Shown here in pieces: positions 26,908-35,923 of a stretch of DNA of 42,492 nt (position 1 is the stretch's first letter; each line of letters begins with the position of its first letter). The DNA is from Chitinophagaceae bacterium. Its GTDB lineage: Bacteria; Bacteroidota; Bacteroidia; Chitinophagales; Chitinophagaceae. The stretch lies in assembly GCA_009996675.1 (NCBI GenBank), contig JAACZQ010000018.1, positions 1 through 42,492 of the forward strand, in the 5' to 3' direction. The notes below the pieces were generated by a model. The model was not told the origin of the DNA, did not search any database, and was given only the letters and a program-made list of their open reading frames with translations. A program made the translations under genes and the position numbers.

Positions 26908-28419
26908 ATGCGTTTATTCATTACAGCCGTTCTGGGCGGCTTATTATGCCTGTATGGCAATACCCAGCCTTTGCAGGGGAGCAAAGTTTATTACGGGCTC
27001 CTCCATGCCCACACTTATTTCTCCGATGGATCCGGAACACCCGCGGAAGCTTACCGCATGGCAAAAACAGCGGGACTGCATTTTTTTGCTGTGACCGAAC
27101 ACAACCACGCCGAAGCGGAAGCCGGAGCCAAGGAAAGAAAAGACGGTATTATGATTGCTACGAATCCCGCTTTGTATAACGGGAACAGCAACCAGACCAT
27201 TACGCGGCGGTTTAAGGTAAATGGACAAAACCGTACAGAAACAGTAACGGTTTCGCCCCTGATTAAATCCGCTTCGGAAGCCAGTGAACCGCAATTCCAG
27301 GCTTTGTACGGACAGGAATTCTCAACCATCTCCAGCAGTAACCATGTGAATGTCCTGGGTGTGCGGGAAGTATTAACTGTGCCCAATGGCGATTTCCGCC
27401 AACTGGTGGATGCTTTGAAAAGAAGTGAACAAGCTACCGGTGTACGCCCCATGCTGCAGTTCAATCACCCCGATATACAAAAAGATCTGTTCTATACAGG
27501 CAATGATCCCAAAGTAACCAAAGTCATGTTCAATGATTATGGTATTGATGAAGGCGACCTGGGTCCGCATTTCAAAGACCTGGTAGCAGCGCTGGATCCG
27601 TATGTGCATCTGATAGAAATATTATCCGGACCAGCGATGGGTGAAGAAGTGATTGGTAACCATTATTACCGCGATGCCAACGAAAACGATTATTTCTTTT
27701 ACCTGAAACAGGGATTTCATATTTCTCCTTCGGCCGGACAGGACAATCATTACAAAACCTGGGGTACCATTACCGATGCCAGAACCGGTATCCTGGCCCA
27801 AAGCCTCAGCGAAGCTGCTGTTTTCGATGCTTTCAGGCGGAACAGAACATTTGCTACGGAAGATAAAAACCTGGATCTGGTATTGTTGCTGGGCGATTCT
27901 GTGATGGGCTCATCGGTAACCATTGCGGAAGAAACCGAGCTGGATTTTAAAATCCGCATTCATGATGCCGATGAACCCAATGCCAAATACCTGGTAGAGA
28001 TATTCGGCGGCGATATCAAACCTGAACTGAGTACCAATGCCACCAACTGGAAACAAAGAGATGCTTTACTGGAAAACAAACAGTTGACCGGTAATGGGAC
28101 TTACAGCATCAAAAATATTTTTGCTACGGATAAACCCTCTTTCTATTATGCCAAGATCACCCAGCAGAATGCGGATGGGGGCAGTAACCGGGGCTGGACA
28201 GCACCGATATGGGTTAATGATGGCCGGACAACACATACCACTAGCGATACAACTGTTGGCCCCCAATATTACTGGACATCTGCAGCCTCTTCACGTGTGT
28301 ATCACCTGAAGGGATGTTCTGCCATCAGTCGCATCAAACCCGAAAACCTGCAGTCGGGTAATACGCCACCGGCCGGCAGAACCCAGCATACCTGTAATGT
28401 ATCGGAAGAGGAAGAATAA
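26908..28419 (+). CDS. Secreted PHP-domain metallo-phosphoesterase with C-terminal zinc-knuckle-like module
   Basis: This 503-residue protein has a signal peptide (MRLFITAVLGGLLCLYG) and a PHP domain with HAHTYFSDG (His33, His35, Asp40) and VTEHNHAEA (Glu64, His65, His67), plus a later QDNHY histidine, all consistent with a metal cluster that hydrolyses phosphate esters. Residues about 350-440 look like a beta-rich domain. The last ~50 residues contain YYWTSAASSRVYHLKGC...IKPENL...HTC (His466, Cys470, His494, Cys496), similar to the Ada-like zinc module found at the end of some secreted nucleases. Start at ATG 26908 gives the signal peptide; the upstream extension does not look coding. Substrate unknown. 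Confidence 0.82.
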   Translation: MRLFITAVLGGLLCLYGNTQPLQGSKVYYGLLHAHTYFSDGSGTPAEAYRMAKTAGLHFFAVTEHNHAEAEAGAKERKDGIMIATNPALYNGNSNQTITRRFKVNGQNRTETVTVSPLIKSASEASEPQFQALYGQEFSTISSSNHVNVLGVREVLTVPNGDFRQLVDALKRSEQATGVRPMLQFNHPDIQKDLFYTGNDPKVTKVMFNDYGIDEGDLGPHFKDLVAALDPYVHLIEILSGPAMGEEVIGNHYYRDANENDYFFYLKQGFHISPSAGQDNHYKTWGTITDARTGILAQSLSEAAVFDAFRRNRTFATEDKNLDLVLLLGDSVMGSSVTIAEETELDFKIRIHDADEPNAKYLVEIFGGDIKPELSTNATNWKQRDALLENKQLTGNGTYSIKNIFATDKPSFYYAKITQQNADGGSNRGWTAPIWVNDGRTTHTTSDTTVGPQYYWTSAASSRVYHLKGCSAISRIKPENLQSGNTPPAGRTQHTCNVSEEEE

Positions 28420-28476
28420 ATCAGCGGAAGATTGCACACTGTGATTAAGTGCGTTATGCTGCCTGCTGCTACCATA

Positions 28477-28512
28477 AAAAGCGGTGTTACATAGCTATGT
28501 AACACCGCTTTT
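28477..28512. terminator. Perfect 36-bp palindromic bidirectional terminator
   Basis: Two 18-base arms are exactly complementary around the centre 28494/28495, with A and T runs of four at the outer ends. It lies 57 bases after the PHP gene and 2 bases before the stop codon of the convergent NTF2-like gene. It can serve both transcripts. Confidence 0.85.
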
Positions 28513-28514
28513 CG

Positions 28515-29048
28515 TTATTTGGCCATAGCAGCATTGATGGGGACTCTGTCTAAGTACTGCGAAACAAAATCAATCTTGTCATTGGCATCGAAATGCAGCA
28601 CTGTATGGATGAACTGTCCCATTTTTTTGCCTGTCTTATAGGTTGCATCAACCCGGTACCAGCATAAGAGATAATTACCGGTACGTTCATTGGCCTGGGG
28701 TTTGTTTACTGTAATGGGTAACCAGATCCGGTTACTGAAGGTCATGGTATCAATGATTTCTTTTCTGCGTTTGGTCCAGTATTGATTGATGGCAGCTTTG
28801 CCTTTGATACTGTCGCCATTGTTCCAGTAGTACACGGCATTCTCGGCAAAGCCGTTGTTCCAGTCGGTCAGATCACCGCTACTGAGGGAGTTGATCCCTT
28901 TTTCGCCGAGCGCAGTGAATTTTGCATCAGCAAATACCGCCTGCGCGGGTTCTTCTTTAACAGCAGTGTTACTTGTGGGTTCAGTCTTTTTTTCACCGCA
29001 GGACAAAGCCAGCAGGATGCATAGCATGCCCGTAAGATTTTTTCTCAT
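28515..29048 (-). CDS. NTF2-like (SnoaL-type) lipoprotein
   Basis: This 177-residue protein has a lipoprotein signal with Cys17 (LALSC) followed by a polar linker and an NTF2-like fold domain: GINSLSSGDLTDWNNGFAENAVYYWNNGDSIKGKAAINQYWTKRR (split by eye) and a C-terminal LHFDANDKIDFVSQYLD. Such domains bind small ligands or act as isomerases; no catalytic residues can be named here. It is probably anchored in the outer membrane. It shares a palindromic terminator with the convergent PHP gene. Confidence 0.78.
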   Translation of the reverse strand: MRKNLTGMLCILLALSCGEKKTEPTSNTAVKEEPAQAVFADAKFTALGEKGINSLSSGDLTDWNNGFAENAVYYWNNGDSIKGKAAINQYWTKRRKEIIDTMTFSNRIWLPITVNKPQANERTGNYLLCWYRVDATYKTGKKMGQFIHTVLHFDANDKIDFVSQYLDRVPINAAMAK

Positions 29049-29789
29049 GGTTGCAATTTTAGGGTTTAGGAATCAGGTAAAATACAGTTCTCTTCCATTA
29101 AATGCAAGCAATACACCCTGTATAAAACAATACCAAGGATGGTTAGTAAATACAGGTGTTTTTTATGTTATCTAAAAGACCCTGAGAAATTCTTATACTG
29201 CTTAATTAACTGACAGCTATTTATTTACAATGCAAGCCTCTTTCATATCCTGTTGAAGTTGCGTAAATGATGCTATGTACAATACTATGTTATCCTGTGT
29301 ATTATGTAGCCGTATTCTTTTTATATCTGTCTGCCGGTATTATTGGTGAAAGGCAGTGTTTTGGGTTACAGGGGATAAAGATAGTTGCTGTGCAGGGGGA
29401 AAAAGTTTGTAGGGTTTGTACAAACTGATCTAAGGCATTGATAGGCTGATCTTTGGTATCTGAAAATGATCAGGGTATTCGTGCAAAAGTGGTGAAAAGT
29501 TTGTACTGTTTTGGCCAGATCAGATTTTTGGTGCATTTTTTTCCGTGTTTTTCCGAGTGTTTATCGTTCTTGCTTCGTTCTTTTCCGTTGTGTTACCGTA
29601 GTTCCTCCTGACTTGCTTCGATATTGCTTCGATCTTTTTCCGTTTTGCCTTCGGGTGTTTGCCGGGAAAGCACGGAATGGCTTCGTCAAAGAACGCTGTC
29701 AACAAGGAAATCATGCGAAGCAAATAAGGAGCATCTGCAGGAAAGAATCCTGTGCAGATACTTTGTATATTTAGCGTTCAATTAATGCT
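29049..29789. other. 741-bp non-coding stretch with repeated short motifs
   Basis: No convincing gene is seen. The left half holds a perfect 12-bp palindrome GTTTGTACAAAC (29414-29425) and further GTTTGTA copies at 29405 and 29499. The right half repeats TTTTTCCG (29538-29545, 29548-29555, 29635-29642) and TTGCTTCG (29570-29577, 29613-29620, 29624-29631). An 87-residue frame on the plus strand and a 67-residue frame on the minus strand across this part are low-complexity and look like chance. It may hold the promoter and regulatory region of namZ, or a small RNA. Confidence 0.5.
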
Positions 29790-31019
29790 ATGAAATTATT
29801 TACTCGTTTACTGGGTTGCCTTGGATTACTGATTTGTTGTTATGCTTTTAAGGGAGCGGACAAGAACCTGCCTTCCAGCCAGGCGGAAAACAATATTCGT
29901 ACTGGCGCTGATCAGCTTGAAAAATACTTACCCTTGCTAAAGGGTAAACGTGTGGCGATGATGGCCAATCCCACTACTATTATCGGCAAAACACACCTGG
30001 TAGACAGCCTGCAAAAGCTGGGCGTGAATATTGTAAAAGTATTTGGTCCTGAGCATGGTTTTCGTGGTAATGCAGGGGCGGGGGAGCATATTAATGATGA
30101 GGTTGATGCAGCGACCGGTATTCCCCTGATCTCACTTTATGGAGGTAAGAACAAACCCACTAAAGAGGATCTGGCAGATGTGGATATACTTATTTACGAT
30201 CTGCAGGATGTGGGAGTACGCTATTATACCAATATCAATGCGCTGGTACGTCTCATGGATGCCTGCGTGGAGAACGACAAAGATTTATTGATCCTCGACC
30301 GGCCCAATCCCAATGCATACCTGGTTGATGGTCCCATCCTCGACATGAAACACCGTTCGGGTATTGGTATGTTTCCCATACCCATGTCGCACGGATTAAC
30401 CGTGGGGGAATTTGCACTAATGGCCCAGGGGCAGGGCTGGCTGGCCAATAAGGAAAAACCCTGCAAACTGCAGATCATACCGGTGGCCAATTACAACCAC
30501 GATATGCCTTATACCTTACCGGTAAAACCCTCACCCAACCTCAATACACAGCAGGCCATCATGCTTTACCCGTCGACCTGTATGTTTGAAGCCACTTATC
30601 TCAACCACGGTCGCGGTACTTATTTCCCCTTTACGGTTTTTGGTAGTCCTGAATTAAAGGGTATTTACGAGTTTTCCTATACGCCTACCAGCATCAAAGG
30701 CATGTCTGCCACGCCTTTGTTTATGGATCAGGTGTGTTATGGCATTGATTTACGCAATTACGATGTGGAACAACTGCGGAAAAGCAAAAAAATCAATATC
30801 AGCTGGATCATGGAATTGTACAAAGCACATCCCTATAAAGAGAAATTTTTTGATTCCAAACTCAGCCGTGAAATGAATACTATTGAAATTCAGGTTGGGG
30901 TGAGTGAGTTCCGGCAGCAGATCATTGCCGGTGTATCGGAAGAAGAAATCCGCAAAAGCTGGGAGCCAGGCTTGAGTCAGTATAAGGAGATGCGGAAGAA
31001 GTATTTGTTGTATCCGTAA
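29790..31019 (+). CDS. namZ: DUF1343 exo-beta-N-acetylmuramidase (NamZ-like)
   Basis: This 409-residue protein matches the DUF1343 family, whose characterised member NamZ releases N-acetylmuramic acid from the non-reducing end of peptidoglycan fragments. Visible marks are VAMMANPTTIIGKTHLVD, KVFGPEHGFRGNAGAGEHI, LIYDLQDVGVRYYTNI, LDRPNPN and the C-terminal IQVGVSEFRQQI. An N-terminal hydrophobic segment (LFTRLLGCLGLLICCYAF) works as a signal or lipoprotein signal, placing it in the periplasm. MurNAc-utilisation partners are not next to it. The downstream tricorn gene may be read separately because a hairpin lies between them. Confidence 0.87.
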   Translation: MKLFTRLLGCLGLLICCYAFKGADKNLPSSQAENNIRTGADQLEKYLPLLKGKRVAMMANPTTIIGKTHLVDSLQKLGVNIVKVFGPEHGFRGNAGAGEHINDEVDAATGIPLISLYGGKNKPTKEDLADVDILIYDLQDVGVRYYTNINALVRLMDACVENDKDLLILDRPNPNAYLVDGPILDMKHRSGIGMFPIPMSHGLTVGEFALMAQGQGWLANKEKPCKLQIIPVANYNHDMPYTLPVKPSPNLNTQQAIMLYPSTCMFEATYLNHGRGTYFPFTVFGSPELKGIYEFSYTPTSIKGMSATPLFMDQVCYGIDLRNYDVEQLRKSKKINISWIMELYKAHPYKEKFFDSKLSREMNTIEIQVGVSEFRQQIIAGVSEEEIRKSWEPGLSQYKEMRKKYLLYP

Positions 31020-31040
31020 CAAATGCACAAATATTGCTAG

Positions 31041-31070
31041 GGCTGATAAAATCTATCCTATCAGCCTGTT
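31041..31070 (+). terminator. Hairpin terminator after namZ
   Basis: GGCTGATA and TATCAGCC form an 8-bp stem with a 10-base loop, extendable by one G-T pair, followed by TGTTT. It lies 21 bases after the namZ stop codon. Confidence 0.5.
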
Positions 31071-31221
31071 TAAGACTGGTATTGCATGTATGTTGTCGAT
31101 CAGGTACACATAAAAAACAGCACAACAAACTGATATGAAATTACCAATGAGATGGGTAATATTTATTTTCATCCATCCCATTCATACAATATCTTTAATA
31201 CTACCAAATCAAACCTGTCAT

Positions 31222-34200
31222 ATGAAGCGGTTCATCAATTTGCTCATTGCTGTCTTATGCATGCAGCCCATCCTTGCTCAAAACGAAGCTTTATGGATGA
31301 GATATCCGTCTATATCGCCGGATGGAAGCACCATTGTATTCAGCTATAAAGGCGACTTATATAAAGTAAGTGCAGAAGGAGGCACAGCCACTGCATTAAC
31401 CTCACATGAAGCACATGATTACCAGCCCGTATGGAGCAGAGATGGAAAGAAAATTGCTTTTGCAAGTGATCGTTATGGCAACTTCGATGTATTTGTGATG
31501 TCGGCCAATGGCGGAGAAGCCACACGCTTAACCTGGCATTCTGCGAATGATTATCCCTTCGATTTTTCAACAGATAATTCAACCGTATTGTTTGGCAGTG
31601 CCAGGCATACGGTGAACACGAATGTGCGTTTTCCGAGGGGTAATTTATTTCTGCAAACCTATACCGTGCCGGTAAACGGCGGAAGAAGTGTGCTGGTATC
31701 TGCTACCGGAATGGAACATGCCCAGTACAACCGTACCGGTAACCTTATTGTGTACCAGGACAGAAAAGGAACCGAGGACCCCTGGCGCAAACACCATACA
31801 TCATCCTTAACCCGTGATATCTGGTTGTACGATATAAAAGCCAATACCTACACACAGGTTAGCAAATTTGAAGGAGAAGACCGAGAGCCGCTGTTTAGCA
31901 GTGATGATGCACATGTGTATTACCTGAGTGAGAAAAAAGGTGCACAGAATATTTTTAAAATGTCACTGGACGGAAAAGAGGAAAAACAAATCACCAGTTT
32001 CAAAGATCATCCGGTTAGGCATTTAACCCGTTCAGACAATAATACTTTATGTTTTAGCTGGAATGGCGATATCTATACCGTAAAGAACGATGGCAATGCC
32101 CGTAAACTGAATATTACCATTGTAAGCGATGCAAAAAGCAATGCAGAACAGATTGTGCCGGTAACGGCTACCAATGGTGATTTTGCCGTATCGCCCAATG
32201 GCAAAGAGCTGGCATTTATTTTCAGGGGAGAGGTTTTTGTTACCAGTGTAGAAGGAGGCATTACCAAAAGAATCACCAATACACCACAACAGGAAAGAAT
32301 GGTAGAGTTTGGAGCAGATGGTAAATCGATCTATTATGCTACAGAACGAAATGGCAGTTGGGATATTTATAAAACCAGTATCGTTAGAAAAGAAGAACCT
32401 TATTTCTATGCTTCAACACTCTTAAAAGAAGAAGCGGTACTGGCTACGGATAAAGAAGAATTTCAACCCGAAATATCGCCCGATGGAAAAGAGCTAGCAT
32501 ACCTGGAAGACCGGAACATCGTGCGTGTGATGAATTTAACCACCAAAGCAGTACGCACTATTCTACCTGCGGGTATGAATTTTTCTTATGCAGATGGTGA
32601 CCAGTATTTTGAATGGAGTCCCGATAGTAAATGGCTGGCCATACGCAGCAGTAAAGGACGTTATGGCAGCAGTGAAGTGGTGATGTATAAAGCAGATGGA
32701 ACCGATAAAACAGGCACAGACCTTACGCAAAGCGGTTTCCAGGATGGTGGCCAGGTGTTTGCTTTTGGTGGAAAAGCCATTGTATGGTCAACCGACAAAT
32801 ACGGAAAGCGACCACTGGCATACCAGGGTGCCAGGGAAACAGATATTTCCATCCTGTTTTTTGACCAGGATACCTACGACCGTTTCAGGCTGAGTAAAGA
32901 AGATTATGCTTTATTGCAGGAGCTTGATACGAAAGTGAAAAAAGACAGTGCCTGGAAAATAAAAGACTCCATCGCCAAACAAAACTGGCAGCCTGATTTT
33001 GACAATATCAACGATCGTAAAATAAGACTCACACCTAACTCTATGGTGATCGGCGCTTTTACTTTATCGAATGATGGCAGCAAATTATGGTACACGGCTA
33101 CCACGGAAAGAAATACAGATTTATGGGAGCTGAATACCAGAACTCGTGAAACCCGCATCATTACAAGGGTAGCACCCGGTGCCGGTTTTGTAGTAAGTGC
33201 CGATGGAAAATCATTGTTCCTCGTAAGTGGACAGGGGCTGGCCAAATTTGAAACAGAATCGGGTAAAATAACACCCATCGGTATCAGAAGCGAAATGGTA
33301 TTGAATGCTGCAGGTGAACGGGCTTATATTTTTGAACATGCCTGGCGGCAGGTAAAGAAAAAATTCTATGACCCCAACCTGCATGGACTCAACTGGGACA
33401 TGTACAAACAGGCTTATGCAAAATTTCTGCCGCACATCAATAACAATTACGATTTCCAGGAATTGCTGAGTGAAATACTGGGCGAATTAAATGCCTCTCA
33501 TACAGGTGGCAGGTACAGCCCGCAACCACAGAATGCAGACCAGACAGCATCGCTGGGTGTATTTGTAGATGAGTTTGCCGGAGGGGATGGACTGAAGATT
33601 ACCGAGATTATGAAAAATGGTCCGCTCGATATAGCTGGCAGCAGGATAAAAGCAGGTATGCTGATCGAGAAAATAGACGGAGAAAATATCAATGCTGCTA
33701 TTGACTGGACCCGGCTCTTAAACCGTAAAGCGGGCAGTTATGTATTGCTGTCTGTTTTTGATGCTGCTACCAATACCCGTTTTGAAGAAACGGTAAAACC
33801 CATTAGCCTGGCTGCAGAACAAAACCTCCTGTACAACCGATGGGTAAATACCATGCGTGCCATGGTTGACAAACTGAGCAATGGTAAAGTAGGTTATGTA
33901 CATGTACAGGGTATGAACGATGGTAGTTACCGGACTGTGTATGAAGAAGTATTGGGCAGAAATGCCGACAAGCAGGCTTTGATTGTAGACACTCGTTTTA
34001 ATGGCGGTGGCTGGCTGCATGAGGATCTTTCTAATTTCCTGGATGGCAAAAACTATATCACTTTCAAACCCTATGGTTATAGTGCCGAGGGGGGAGAGCC
34101 ACAGGGCAAATGGTTTAAGCCCAGCTGTGTGCTCATGAGTGAAAGCAATTACAGCGATGCCCATACATTCCCCTATGCCTACCGGGCCAAAAACATTGGC

Positions 34201-34452
34201 AAATTAATTGGCATGCCCGTACCGGGTACCAGCACATCTGTTTGGTGGGAAACCCAGATAGACCCCACCCTGGTATTTGGCATACCCATGATTGCGAATA
34301 TTGGCGTAAAAGAAAAAAGACCCTTAGAAAATTTTCAGTTGGAACCCGATATCCGTGCCACCCTGCCTTACGAAGCGCTGATCAATGGTAAGGATACACA
34401 GATAGAAGCTGCGGTGAAGGAGATGTTGAGGGTGATTGGGGGAGGGAAATAA
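31222..34452 (+). CDS. Tricorn-type S41 protease with beta-propellers and PDZ
   Basis: This 1076-residue exported peptidase has a signal peptide (MKRFINLLIAVLCMQPILA), two PD40/WD40-like beta-propeller arrays (about residues 25-340 and 345-680, with repeated SPDG/SADG motifs), a tricorn C1 region (LNAAGERAYIFEHAWRQVKKKFYD), a PDZ domain (about 780-860), and an S41 protease domain. The tetrad matches archaeal tricorn: Ser759-His760 in NASHTGG, nucleophile Ser978 in SNYSDAH and Glu1036 in RPLEN, at the same 58-residue spacing as tricorn Ser965-Glu1023. It would degrade peptides in the periplasm. I start it at ATG 31222, where the signal peptide begins; ATG 31135 would add a second hydrophobic stretch. 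Confidence 0.92.
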   Translation: MKRFINLLIAVLCMQPILAQNEALWMRYPSISPDGSTIVFSYKGDLYKVSAEGGTATALTSHEAHDYQPVWSRDGKKIAFASDRYGNFDVFVMSANGGEATRLTWHSANDYPFDFSTDNSTVLFGSARHTVNTNVRFPRGNLFLQTYTVPVNGGRSVLVSATGMEHAQYNRTGNLIVYQDRKGTEDPWRKHHTSSLTRDIWLYDIKANTYTQVSKFEGEDREPLFSSDDAHVYYLSEKKGAQNIFKMSLDGKEEKQITSFKDHPVRHLTRSDNNTLCFSWNGDIYTVKNDGNARKLNITIVSDAKSNAEQIVPVTATNGDFAVSPNGKELAFIFRGEVFVTSVEGGITKRITNTPQQERMVEFGADGKSIYYATERNGSWDIYKTSIVRKEEPYFYASTLLKEEAVLATDKEEFQPEISPDGKELAYLEDRNIVRVMNLTTKAVRTILPAGMNFSYADGDQYFEWSPDSKWLAIRSSKGRYGSSEVVMYKADGTDKTGTDLTQSGFQDGGQVFAFGGKAIVWSTDKYGKRPLAYQGARETDISILFFDQDTYDRFRLSKEDYALLQELDTKVKKDSAWKIKDSIAKQNWQPDFDNINDRKIRLTPNSMVIGAFTLSNDGSKLWYTATTERNTDLWELNTRTRETRIITRVAPGAGFVVSADGKSLFLVSGQGLAKFETESGKITPIGIRSEMVLNAAGERAYIFEHAWRQVKKKFYDPNLHGLNWDMYKQAYAKFLPHINNNYDFQELLSEILGELNASHTGGRYSPQPQNADQTASLGVFVDEFAGGDGLKITEIMKNGPLDIAGSRIKAGMLIEKIDGENINAAIDWTRLLNRKAGSYVLLSVFDAATNTRFEETVKPISLAAEQNLLYNRWVNTMRAMVDKLSNGKVGYVHVQGMNDGSYRTVYEEVLGRNADKQALIVDTRFNGGGWLHEDLSNFLDGKNYITFKPYGYSAEGGEPQGKWFKPSCVLMSESNYSDAHTFPYAYRAKNIGKLIGMPVPGTSTSVWWETQIDPTLVFGIPMIANIGVKEKRPLENFQLEPDIRATLPYEALINGKDTQIEAAVKEMLRVIGGGK

Positions 34453-34461
34453 GTAGAAGTA

Positions 34462-34670
34462 GTTCTGCGCATCGTCTCCCTCCCTCGCCAAAGGTGAGTG
34501 AATGGGACGTTGCGCTGCTACACAGCCAGCGTGTAGTATTTAGTTTTGGGTTTACTAATTTGGTTGTGAAAAATCGTGATTGGTCATTAATGATTAACAT
34601 CCTTATGCGTGAGCGTTCGCAGGTCCCCAATCTTTCACCTGCGGTGATAGAGGGAGACGATGCGCGGAAC
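34462..34670. mobile_element. MITE-like element with 36-bp terminal inverted repeats
   Basis: The arms 34462-34497 and 34635-34670 are inverted repeats matching at 30 of 36 positions without gaps, including 16 identical bases in a row (GCGCATCGTCTCCCTC). Complementarity weakens but continues inward. The 209-bp unit has no credible gene, sits 9 bases after the tricorn stop codon, and has no transposase. Target-site duplications are not clear. It could be a MITE or a long intergenic palindromic repeat. Confidence 0.55.
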
Positions 34671-34967
34671 GTTCAAGAAAGTACACTCTGCGGAGAGGGA
34701 AATTTTTACCTCAACCAAATTCATAAGACTTAATATAACATTTCTTCCTGTAAGCTATACCCCAAAACAAAAATCGCCATAACCTTTCACTTACAGCGGT
34801 TTATAATTTAGATCGTTGCCCGACCTGAATTATTTTATAACCAATTCCAGAAGCATCTTCGTCAGCTTTTGGATATAAACATGTGAGCAATGATATTTCT
34901 TGTTGCTACATCCTGTTTATATTAATGGTGTGATTTATCTGCAACCGGTATCCTTTTCCATGAACAT
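34671..34967. other. Non-coding stretch between the inverted-repeat element and the regulator gene
   Basis: No gene is seen. It is AT-rich and contains the 15-bp duplicate of the tRNA-Gln 3' end at 34813-34827. Confidence 0.5.
34813..34827 (+). repeat. att-like direct repeat of the tRNA-Gln 3' end
   Basis: TCGTTGCCCGACCTG is identical, in the same orientation, to 36696-36710, which is the 3' end of tRNA-Gln(TTG) plus three flanking bases. After one mismatch, three more bases match. A copy of a tRNA 3' end placed on its 3' side is what site-specific integration leaves behind. The two copies bracket about 1.9 kb. Confidence 0.6.
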
Positions 34968-35828
34968 TTACAATCTGTATCGACGCATCGCCCTCCAGTT
35001 TTTTCTGAGTTTTGATATGAACACATCCAGACTCCGTCCTACAATTACACCTTCATCTTCCCATATTTCTTTTTGAATCCTGTGTCTTTCAATAAGTTCG
35101 CCCGTAGAGTCGGCAAATATTTTCAGCAGTTTATTTTCTTTGGGCGTAAGTTCTGTTGTAATACCCGCAATAGTGATTTGCCTTTTTCCCGGTTCAAATA
35201 ACGTATGGCCGATCTTCATAACACCTGCGTTCGTATCTGCGCCTGCCCCCCTCGACCGCCTTGTTCTGCGGGGACGCACCGCCAGTAACCCGATAAAAGC
35301 GAAAACAGATAATCCGCCTATCAGGTATGCTTTGGGTATAGGGGTGAAGGTCATGTGCTGAAACCTGATGTTGACAAGGTAACAGGCACGCGGTTGCCTG
35401 CGGCCCAAACAGGGTACGATATTGTTCTGTTTTTGCTGAAAAATGCTATAACCGAATAAAATATCCTTACCCGAACAGTTTAGTACATTAACAATATAAT
35501 CTTTTGCAAGCGGATCTTTCTCCAGCGACTGCCCGATGATCTTTACCAGGGAATCTGTTTCAAAACTGAATTCATTTTCAAACCTTATCTGGTATTCATT
35601 TGGGGCTATTTCCTGTATGGGTAATACCCTTGAAGTGCTGTCGCCCGCATGTAACAGTAGCTCATGCCCGATATTCCTCAACAGTATCTGGCGTTTGGCA
35701 AGGTCAAAATTTTCATCACCCGTAAAACCGAATGCGGCACAAATGACTGTACCTGTCAGCACAAAAAGGAGCGGCAGCAGGTAAGGCCTCTTCTTTTGAG
35801 GATATATCGTATCGTCTTTTATGGCCAT
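34968..35828 (-). CDS. Membrane-bound winged-helix regulator (ToxR-like layout, inverted)
   Basis: This 286-residue protein has a hydrophobic helix at residues about 15-34, a periplasmic domain of about 130 residues with two cysteines, a second membrane helix (AYLIGGLSVFAFIGLLAV, about 167-185), a very basic juxtamembrane stretch (RPRRTRRSRG), and a C-terminal OmpR/PhoB-type winged helix (about 205-286) with TELTPKENKLLKIFADSTGELIERHRI and GRSLDVFISKLRKNW. It would sense a periplasmic signal and bind DNA directly from the membrane. Similar proteins are frequent in Bacteroidota. It is divergent from the YceI gene, 95 bases away, with repeated TTTAC motifs in the gap that may be its binding sites. 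Confidence 0.82.
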   Translation of the reverse strand: MAIKDDTIYPQKKRPYLLPLLFVLTGTVICAAFGFTGDENFDLAKRQILLRNIGHELLLHAGDSTSRVLPIQEIAPNEYQIRFENEFSFETDSLVKIIGQSLEKDPLAKDYIVNVLNCSGKDILFGYSIFQQKQNNIVPCLGRRQPRACYLVNIRFQHMTFTPIPKAYLIGGLSVFAFIGLLAVRPRRTRRSRGAGADTNAGVMKIGHTLFEPGKRQITIAGITTELTPKENKLLKIFADSTGELIERHRIQKEIWEDEGVIVGRSLDVFISKLRKNWRAMRRYRL

Positions 35829-35837
35829 TACGCAGAA

Positions 35838-35919
35838 TTTACAATGTTTACATTTTAATTTACCATATTAATAGCATCGGATGCAGCAGGTGAAAGTAGT
35901 TTGCTCTTTCAAATGTAAA
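35838..35919. promoter_or_regulatory. Candidate operator between regulator and yceI-like gene
   Basis: TTTAC occurs three times on the plus strand (35838-35842, 35847-35851, 35859-35863) at 9- and 12-base steps, and the reverse complement GTAAA is in AATGTAAA at 35912-35919, forming an inverted pair with TTTACATT at 35847-35854. Regularly spaced half-sites of this size are usual for OmpR/PhoB-type winged-helix proteins such as the one encoded next to it. Confidence 0.35.
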
Positions 35920-35923
35920 TGCT

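Noticed and set aside
29511..29774. 87-residue open frame on the plus strand before namZ
   Set aside because: Composition is rich in Phe, Cys and Arg from the TTCCG/TTCG repeats, no recognisable domain, and no start signal.
31135..31221. Extended N-terminus of the tricorn protease
   Set aside because: A complete signal peptide begins at 31222; the extension would place a second hydrophobic stretch before it.
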